NCBI GenBank assembly: GCA_905220665.1
Contig: CAJNAR010000044.1
Span: 1 to 64,000, forward strand
From: Albugo candida
Lineage: Eukaryota; Oomycota; Peronosporomycetes; Albuginales; Albuginaceae
DNA length: 64,000 nucleotides
Direction: 5' to 3'
Shown here: piece after piece, positions 57,822 to 64,000 of the stretch
Numbering within the stretch: position 1 is the first letter of the stretch
How the letters are laid out: every line of letters begins with the position of its first letter
Position numbers and translations under genes: made by a program
Notes under the pieces: model-generated
Seen by the model: the letters and a program-made list of their open reading frames with translations, nothing else
The model's database searches: none
Told to the model about the DNA's origin: nothing

Positions 57822-58253
57822 AATAGCCTGAGAAGAATGATCACAAAACGAGCAAATGTGAACGAGAACTGAACTGAATAATTTCAAATTGAGCGCAAAA
57901 TAACGTCGAAAAGTAGCGGGCAGTGCTATCACATTGTACCTTACCTAGGCGTGCGTTGGCACTATGCAAGCATAAAATTAGCCAATCATATCAGACTGAG
58001 TGGATTTGAACCAAGTATTTGCCTGTGTTCTGCGTGGACTCTGTCCAAAGACCTGCTGATTCTGCCATCGTACACAGAGAATTCTTCATTACTCGTCAAG
58101 CATTGGTAAATATTACACGGCTTAGCTACAAATGATTACAAGAAATGGATCCTCTGTAGAATAACGTTGATGGGAATTCTGACATACGGATTCTCTGCAG
58201 GTCCGCATGAATTTGAAGATGTCATGACCGAAATTTGTAGAAAAATCAGAATT
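57822..58253. other. Intergenic between MULE remnant and UNG
   Basis: AT-rich, no coding frame. It includes a degenerate tRNA-like stretch on the minus strand (about 57990-58075) that I did not accept as a gene. Confidence 0.5.
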
Positions 58254-59249
58254 TTAAGTAATGTTCCAATTGATTGGTTCCTTATTGTGCTTGATCAAGT
58301 ACGAATTGGCTTTGGAAAAGCAGCGGGATCCTAGGAAAGGAGCACTAGTTTTGGCCGCACCAAGTGGAGACGGATGAGAGGTTTTGATCACACAGTGCTG
58401 TTTCGTATCAATAATGGAGCACTTTTCCTAATGGTATCAAGAGTCAAACCTGATGCAAGGCACATTTCATACATCTGCATACCTGAGCTTGCCTGCCCCA
58501 CAAAAGAAAGACTGTGTTTTTTGTTTTATCATTGATCAATCTGATGATAGAGTCAGTCCAGCGTTCCCAGCCTCTTTTACAGTGTGAATTGGCTTCTCCT
58601 TTTCTCACCGTCATCACGGCATTGAGAAGTAACACACCTTGCTGACACCAAGAAATCAGGCAACCATGAGCCGGTTTCGTGATTTGAACGTCTACAATGG
58701 CTTCTTTGATTATATTTCTGAGGCTGGGGGGTATCTGTACTCCCTTTTGTATAGAAAAACACAATCCATGTGCTTGATTTGGCCCATGGTAAGGATCTTG
58801 ACCGAGTATGACAACTTTCAGTGTGTCAATAGGGAAGTTACGCAATGAGGAGAATACGTTGCAAGCAAGCGGATACAATGTATATCTGTTTCGAATACGG
58901 GTGGAGAAGATAGCAATTAGTCAGCTAATACTATTTTTTACAAGGTTGTGAGACGGAGAGATACTGACTTTGCGGTTTCCGAGCGCAGAAATTCCAATAG
59001 TTTCCGGAAATAATCTTTTTGGCATTCGGACTCCAGTAATGCGTACCAGGTGGGATGCATCAAGTCTTCGAGACATGACGCAAGTGCGTGGTAAGTCACA
59101 TCATCGCTACTATTGTGTTGCGGTTCATCTAAAGATGATGATTTCTTCACCACATCAGTTATCGTAGTAATAGTTTCTTCAGATGCAATTCTTTGTTTCT
59201 TTCTTGGTTTCTGGCCAGTGGTGAAGTACGAGCGAATGTCTTGCATCAT
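58254..59249 (-). CDS. UNG: Uracil-DNA glycosylase (family 1), three exons
   Basis: Exons (transcription order) 59249-58969, 58885-58483 and 58427-58254 join to a 285-residue protein. Introns of 83 bp (GTCAGT...CAG, phase 2) and 55 bp (GTATGC...TAG, phase 0) keep the frame open. The enzyme removes uracil from DNA at the start of base-excision repair. Motifs are GQDPYHG with the water-activating Asp (about residue 124), HGLCFSIQKGVQIPPSLRN, GVLLLNAVMTVRKG (uracil-recognising Asn, about 182) and the Leu-loop motif SHPSPL (His about 246). I chose the first of two adjacent ATGs: the N-terminus MMQDIRSYF followed by KPRKKQR resembles the PCNA-binding motif and nuclear signal of UNG2. No damage is seen. 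Confidence 0.95.
58428..58482 (-). other. UNG intron 2
   Basis: 55-bp GT-AG intron, phase 0. Removing it joins WGRQAQ to EKCSII, matching the usual WGxxAQxK of the family, and brings in the HPSPL exon. Confidence 0.92.
58886..58968 (-). other. UNG intron 1
   Basis: 83-bp GT-AG intron, phase 2. Removal gives FLRSETAKYTLYPLACNVF, the expected sequence before the catalytic loop. Confidence 0.9.
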
Positions 59250-59783
59250 GGCTTTATGTCTGATAACGCATCCGTTAAGTGTGCATATTATCGACATGCA
59301 CGCTGGGTGCGAATTAACAGTAAGTAGCATGCAAGAAAGGTTCCATGGCTCGATTAATCAGCTATGACATCAAAAAGGCAATCGAATTTGCCCCTATCAG
59401 CCCCCAGAGCATGAGTTTCGAGACTACCATTATCTCAATGCATATTTTGTCTTTGTATACTGACGGACAAAGAGCTTAAAAGGATGAGCAGAAATCATTT
59501 AGAGTTACGATTTCGAATGGATTGCTAAACAGATCAGATTCGTGATTTTAATTCATAAAACGTATCCATCTAATCTGATTGACTTATCCCTTTGGCGTAC
59601 TCTATTCTACTGAAGAACAATTGCATACGTCATAAAAGCTCCGTTTTCTATTATTCATTCGTCACTACAATTTCTGCCTGATGACTTGATATAGGTGCTT
59701 TTCTTTCCTTAACCAGAAGGACCCGTATCAGTGTGCAACCCTGTAAAGTCCAGTACTGATTGCGAATGAGAATTATATGACGG

Positions 59784-59957
59784 ATGATTCAGGCAGTTAT
59801 CGAAATATTAAAGTATGTTCGTCTTTCTCTTCTTGCGTTTGCGGCTTTCCCACTGGTGAAAGCAGAATCACCTCGTGATTACCATGTTTTTCTAGAAGAT
59901 CTGGACTCTTCCGCGAGACGTACGATCGCAATCCTTTACCACATCAGCTGTCGATGA
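59784..59957 (+). CDS. Small ORF with predicted signal peptide, 57 aa
   Basis: ATG 59784 to TGA 59955-59957. The N-terminus has a basic spot (KYVR) then a hydrophobic core LSLLAFAAFPLV ending in KA-ES, a good signal-peptidase site. The mature part would be about 30 residues (ESPRDYHVFLEDLDSSARRT onward). It could be a short secreted peptide or the first exon of a longer gene whose next exon I could not find. It lies between divergently placed UNG and bHLH. Confidence 0.35.
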   Translation: MIQAVIEILKYVRLSLLAFAAFPLVKAESPRDYHVFLEDLDSSARRTIAILYHISCR

Positions 59958-60375
59958 CGCAAATGACACCTTGGACATCAGTTTTTTCAGCGTGATTTTC
60001 TTGGAGAACGACAGCTGGCAATCATAGCGGCATGGTGAGGAAGAGAACGTTCGTTCATTGAGTTCTTATGATAGACACTTACTGTAAACCTCAAAATAAA
60101 TCGTTCTATCTTATCCATAATGTCGCAGTAATCGCTCACTCACGATACTACTGTTGTCCACAAATTAGGTATCGTCCTGTCTTTGTACCCATTTATACGG
60201 TTGCGTATCAGACAGGAGAAAAATAACTTCTTATCGGGCTAAGTGCGAGGGAGAAGAGCATGAAGGACAGGCTCAGCTGAGAGGGTATAGGTATACTCAC
60301 GTCTTGAGCTGAATCACTCGAAATATAACTGCATTCATTGTGTTTTCCAAACACCATCTGATTGATTGCCATTTG

Positions 60376-60390
60376 TCATTTTCCATTTGG
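60376..60390 (+). promoter_or_regulatory. Oomycete-type initiator element of the bHLH gene
   Basis: GTCATTTTCCATTTG matches the oomycete initiator core TCATTYYNCAWTTT except for the last base and lies about 86-100 bp before the bHLH ATG. A pyrimidine-rich stretch follows. Confidence 0.65.
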
Positions 60391-60475
60391 CTTTCCTCAC
60401 ATCATTATATTTTCTATAACCTAGAAATCTTCTTTCGCGCCGTCGATCAGATCAGGTTAAAAAGCAGCTTGAAAA

Positions 60476-61540
60476 ATGTTGGCATCATCACGTGACTACT
60501 CCTACCTCCCATCAAATCAGCCATACTCCCTTTCCGAATTTGAGAATTATCCGGAACAGACTCAGCATCAGCAGAGTGATGCACGCCCAAAATTATACGG
60601 TGTGGAGACAAACTATATGAACGGGGATTCCATGAATGGACAGCATCTAGGGATGGGTAGAAGCTTCCAGTATAATCATAATCTACCGGCCCAAGGATTC
60701 GCATCGTCCAACATCGAGCATGAGCCTCTGATGCTCAGCATGCAGAATCAAAAGTTTTATTATCCTCCCCAGGTAGGACAACATCCGATCCTTCCCATTC
60801 ACAATGAATACAATTCGGCAACACCGATGGGTGGAGCTAGTGATGGTTCCGATACACCGAGTTCCCGCGGTCACAATGCAAGACGATCTCGTGAAGAATT
60901 AAATTTGAAGGAGAAAAAGAGAATGTTCAAGTTGAACGATCGTATCAATCAGCTCAAGGAATTACTTGACGAAGCAGGTGTTCAATCCAAGAAGAACAAG
61001 CAGTCTGTTTTGGATAATACGCATCATTATATCAGCATGCTTCGAAGCTACTTGGTGATCGCTAAACAAAAAGCTGACCGAGCCGAGAAGCAACTCGATC
61101 GATATAAACAGCAATCGAGTCAACTGAATGCGCCGGATTCAATGATCCAACGCTGTTTCGAGCAATGTGGCACACCACGAATCATTATTGGGCTCGACGC
61201 GAAAGTACAGGCCATTAATGCAGCATTTGTTGGTCATGCGGGCACACCTCGTAACACGATTGTTGACAAAGAATCGGCCCAACCATTTATCTGTGTGGAC
61301 TGCTCGAGATTTGATACGATTATCAGAGATGTGTCCGAAAAAAATCATTCGACATGTACTTTAGTTCAAGCTCACACAGGAAATGGGATCAGAACAATGA
61401 CGCTGATCGCTTCCCTTGTTAGTGATGATCAGGGAAAACCCTGCGCAATCGACTTCAATCTGATACCGGTCGATGCAACTTCACTTGACAAAGCCACTGT
61501 GAAAGAAAGTCCAAGCGGAGTATCAGAGTTGATGTTGTGA
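60476..61540 (+). CDS. bHLH transcription factor with PAS-like C-terminal domain
   Basis: 354-residue intronless nuclear protein. The N-terminal 125 residues are low-complexity, rich in Gln, Asn, Tyr and Pro. A basic helix-loop-helix spans about residues 134-192, with basic region REELNLKEKKRMFKLNDRIN, helix 1 to KELLDE, a loop with SKKNKQS and helix 2 VLDNTHHYISMLRSYL. The second helix extends as a heptad coil (AKQKADRAEKQLDRYKQQ) to about 215. Residues 222-335 alternate strands and helices (TPRIIIGLDAKVQAINAAFV, then CTLVQAHTGNGIRTMTLIAS) in a PAS-like pattern. It probably dimerises and binds E-box-like DNA; targets are unknown. The stop is only 114 bp before the next gene on the same strand. 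Confidence 0.85.
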   Translation: MLASSRDYSYLPSNQPYSLSEFENYPEQTQHQQSDARPKLYGVETNYMNGDSMNGQHLGMGRSFQYNHNLPAQGFASSNIEHEPLMLSMQNQKFYYPPQVGQHPILPIHNEYNSATPMGGASDGSDTPSSRGHNARRSREELNLKEKKRMFKLNDRINQLKELLDEAGVQSKKNKQSVLDNTHHYISMLRSYLVIAKQKADRAEKQLDRYKQQSSQLNAPDSMIQRCFEQCGTPRIIIGLDAKVQAINAAFVGHAGTPRNTIVDKESAQPFICVDCSRFDTIIRDVSEKNHSTCTLVQAHTGNGIRTMTLIASLVSDDQGKPCAIDFNLIPVDATSLDKATVKESPSGVSELML

Positions 61541-61630
61541 ATCTCGATTTATTATAGAATAACTGCATATTGTTATATATTCTTTCTTCTGATTTGTGCT
61601 GTAATACTATTTATAGGACATCTGCAAGTT

Positions 61631-61646
61631 GAAGTTGCAATTTTCC
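61631..61646 (+). promoter_or_regulatory. Candidate initiator upstream of the SAP-domain gene
   Basis: GAAGTTGCAATTTTCC partly matches the oomycete initiator (TTYNCAWTTT part), 9-24 bp before the ATG. A very short 5' leader would be consistent with the tight 114-bp intergenic gap. Confidence 0.35.
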
Positions 61647-61654
61647 TTTTTGAC

Positions 61655-64000
61655 ATGATTCCCGCACCAAAATACGGAATGCAATCAATGGGTTCACAAG
61701 ATCTTCCGCGAGCCAGGCTCACAGCTCCGTATGAAAAGTACACATACGCGATGCTGAGAAGCGAGTGCTATGCGAGATCGCTTTCCATCTCTGGAAAAAG
61801 CTCCATCACGACCAAAGCAGGATTCATTCAGCTCTTGTATGAGTACGATAAAGCTTCTTCTCAGCACCAAAATCAAAATTTCCAGCATAATTGGAAACAA
61901 CATGAGACAATGGTTCTACCCGCTCCAGTGCGTCCACCGAATCTCAAGTTTCATCAACAGGCAAGCGCCATGCAAAATCAAGTGATCGTGCCGGGGAACG
62001 TGCAACGCGCTGAGACAAATACGAAACAAACGAGAGCAAAACGTGGATGCCGATTTCGTCTTATCAATGTTTTATTGACGCCCACATTTGCTACTCGATG
62101 GCGGGACTTACGATACGAACATAACGGAAACTGGCTATGGGTAAATGTGCAAGAACTGTACCTGAAGCATTCGGAGCTGCATGATCGATTGCACTTTCAG
62201 GATAATCTGTTTGTGGATATACATCCGGAAATTATTGTGAATCACTCAGCGGCAAAATTGAGACAAATGTGGTCAGAGATTTTGACAATGTTCAAAAGGG
62301 CTATACTGCAATCAAGGAAGAGTACAAATATTGGGAATGTTCAGGCAAATTTCTCGTTTTCACAGACGTTTTTTGAATTCTGCTGGGGACGATTGGATCT
62401 TTTGTATCTACATAAAGGATTGGTTATGAAACCGGAGCTATTGGACATTGTGATGGAAGAAAAGGTCAGAAATGAGTCAGTATGCGACGCAGCGGACCTC
62501 AGGAAAGGTCTTAATGCCGAAACAGAGTTGTCCGGTGGACAATATCGAAATGAGAACAAAAATCTTCAGATGTCCTCCACCTGTTCAGTTGCCAAACAAA
62601 GTGTGACACAAAAAAGTGTCAGTCGTTCCTACCCGATGCATCGGCAAATACAAAACAACGAGACAATTGTACAAACTTGCCCGTTTGATTCTCAGATAAC
62701 CCGACAAGTATCACAAATGGAGAAGAAGGCCAATCCGCGAGAGCATGCAGGGGGAAGTTTGAATAACATGCAAAGAAGAGCCCAGCAATCGGGAAAAGTG
62801 CAATCGGCTCAAAATAAACAAGCTACGCCACACATATATCAGAGGAATGCGCCTTCTTTTCCGATTTCTCAGGTGGCTGGACATGATTTTTCCAACGCTA
62901 CTGAATTCTCCAGGCATCAAATGCACAACAAGGAGAATCTTGTACCAGCTCCTCCATCAAAGCGTTCGATCTCACAAATAGCGTCACAAATTCAGGAAAG
63001 AGGTACTCTGCGAGAGCGCAAAGCCGAGAGATTCAATACAATTCAAAGAGAAGCTCCGGAGGCAGAAATGTCTCAAGAAGGTCGTCTTGGGCAACTGACA
63101 TCACAGAGAGAGCAGATTAATGCACGCAATTCTTTGGTTACTCAGGAAGATGGACACACATTTTCTGATAGTACCGGATGTGACGCGCAAAAGCTAAATA
63201 CCAATGTACTAAGTACCCCTCTGAAGCGTCAGAAAGCAGAAAAGGTACCGCAGATTCAAGAGCAGGATGCTACACGAGTATGTGAAGTCAATAGATCTGA
63301 TCACAGGCATAGAATGGACCATAAAGCAGTAAAGTTCGACCAAATCCACCACGACCAGAGAGAAAGCAATCATGATCAGAAAAGCGATCCTGGAAAAGTC
63401 GAATCTACTGAGTATTCTGCATTACCAAGACAGCACAACGACGGGTCTTCAATTTCAATCGGTGTGGAAAGCATGGACGCCACATTGGTTACAAGCTCTC
63501 GAGGATCAATTTCCCAGGGTATCGATAAACATGAAGGTCTTTCAAATGCATTAGATTGTCAAAAAGCAGAATTGGAAGACAATGATGACCAAGCAGACAA
63601 TCCGACGCTATCAACTTCGAATATGGCAATCAATAGTGACCAAACAGAAAAATATGCAATCATTGAGCAACTTTCTGGATCATCAGTGGATACAATGTCG
63701 TTGAGCACGCTGCTCGTCGAAGGATCAGAAAATAATTCTGACCACGATACTCAATCAACACAGATGCAAGAGGCGCAAATGGCGGCACAAACCAAAGAGT
63801 ATACATTTATTGCTCCAGACAATACACACAAAGATGATCCCATTTGTTTGACAAAATCCAAATGCGATAATATTGCTGGAACCGAGCTTGACCTCGTCCG
63901 TCCGTCCAAGCGGATGCATGCAACACGTGCTGTTTGCACCACTACCACCACACACAGCTCAGTTATGGCGACAACGGATCGTTGGGATCTTCTCGAAGAG
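61655..64000 (+). CDS. Large SAP-domain nuclear protein, partial (runs off the window)
   Basis: A single open frame of 782 codons from ATG 61655 reaches the window end with no stop. Residues about 27-66 (YTYAMLRSECYARSLSISGK ... LLYEYDK) fit a SAP motif, a helix-extended loop-helix that binds AT-rich DNA. Residues about 125-265 form a globular region with NGNWLWVNVQELY, MWSEILTMFKRAI and FFEFCWGRLDLLYLHKGLV, resembling a Myb/SANT-like region I know from oomycete hypothetical proteins. The rest is polar, rich in Gln, Ser, Asn and basic patches (PSKR, LKRQKAEK), so probably disordered and nuclear. A chromatin or transcription role is an inference. It follows the bHLH gene head to tail. Confidence 0.82.
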   Translation, partial: MIPAPKYGMQSMGSQDLPRARLTAPYEKYTYAMLRSECYARSLSISGKSSITTKAGFIQLLYEYDKASSQHQNQNFQHNWKQHETMVLPAPVRPPNLKFHQQASAMQNQVIVPGNVQRAETNTKQTRAKRGCRFRLINVLLTPTFATRWRDLRYEHNGNWLWVNVQELYLKHSELHDRLHFQDNLFVDIHPEIIVNHSAAKLRQMWSEILTMFKRAILQSRKSTNIGNVQANFSFSQTFFEFCWGRLDLLYLHKGLVMKPELLDIVMEEKVRNESVCDAADLRKGLNAETELSGGQYRNENKNLQMSSTCSVAKQSVTQKSVSRSYPMHRQIQNNETIVQTCPFDSQITRQVSQMEKKANPREHAGGSLNNMQRRAQQSGKVQSAQNKQATPHIYQRNAPSFPISQVAGHDFSNATEFSRHQMHNKENLVPAPPSKRSISQIASQIQERGTLRERKAERFNTIQREAPEAEMSQEGRLGQLTSQREQINARNSLVTQEDGHTFSDSTGCDAQKLNTNVLSTPLKRQKAEKVPQIQEQDATRVCEVNRSDHRHRMDHKAVKFDQIHHDQRESNHDQKSDPGKVESTEYSALPRQHNDGSSISIGVESMDATLVTSSRGSISQGIDKHEGLSNALDCQKAELEDNDDQADNPTLSTSNMAINSDQTEKYAIIEQLSGSSVDTMSLSTLLVEGSENNSDHDTQSTQMQEAQMAAQTKEYTFIAPDNTHKDDPICLTKSKCDNIAGTELDLVRPSKRMHATRAVCTTTTTHSSVMATTDRWDLLEE

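Noticed and set aside
57990..58075. tRNA-like sequence on the minus strand: TGGCAGAATCAGCAGG resembles an A box and GGTTCAAATCC a B box.
   Set aside because: The ends do not pair as an acceptor stem and the anticodon and T stems are poor. At best a decayed tRNA or tRNA-derived repeat.
58444..58878. UNG exon 2 read alone as a complete short glycosylase.
   Set aside because: The frame lacks the HPSPL motif and runs into intron sequence; splicing at 58482/58428 supplies the conserved C-terminus.

Overview
The window opens with a telomere. Positions 1-285 are CCCTAAA repeats running inward from base 1, so this is the left end of a linear chromosome. Genes carry short GT-AG introns (55 and 83 bp in one gene), and one promoter holds a near-perfect match to the oomycete initiator consensus (TCATTYYNCAWTTT). 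With the TTTAGGG-type telomere this points to an oomycete (water mould, downy mildew or white rust). The species cannot be named from the sequence.

Layout. (1) 1-26.6 kb is subtelomere. It holds an open frame with a coiled-coil tail cut by an in-frame stop, remnants of membrane and secreted protein genes, a long stretch of decayed coding fragments (about 6.9-14.9 kb) with a solo LTR, a two-LTR Ty1/copia element (Copia-1, 14.9-20.3 kb, minus) and an older Copia wreck (Copia-4, 20.3-22.9 kb). (2) 26.6-28.0 kb is the first clear host gene, serine palmitoyltransferase subunit LCB2 (minus). (3) 29.4-57.8 kb is a graveyard of nested transposons: a hAT element beside a half Copia (Copia-2); a MULE composite (35.65-44.32 kb) holding a TA-flanked DDE element and a second, unclassified TIR element; and a third MULE transposase gene split by Copia-3 (target duplication CACCC), which is itself split by a 7.0-kb LINE (18-bp target duplication). 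(4) 58.2-64 kb is gene-dense: uracil-DNA glycosylase (three exons, minus), a 57-codon frame with a signal peptide, a bHLH transcription factor, and a SAP-domain protein running off the window.

All the transposons look inactive. Stops, frameshifts and lost catalytic residues are visible: YVDD to YVDN in Copia-3, a stop in place of the YVDD tyrosine in Copia-1, and changed zinc-knuckle ligands. The structure lets the insertion order be read: third MULE, then Copia-3, then LINE.

The most notable observations are a 36-bp block identical between the LINE reverse transcriptase and the middle of a DDE transposase, sitting there as a 37-bp frameshifting insertion; Copia primer-binding sites complementary to the anticodon arm of initiator tRNA-Met rather than its 3' end; and MULE terminal repeats built from tandem modules. 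I found no CRISPR array, no functional RNA gene, and no clear undescribed multi-gene system.
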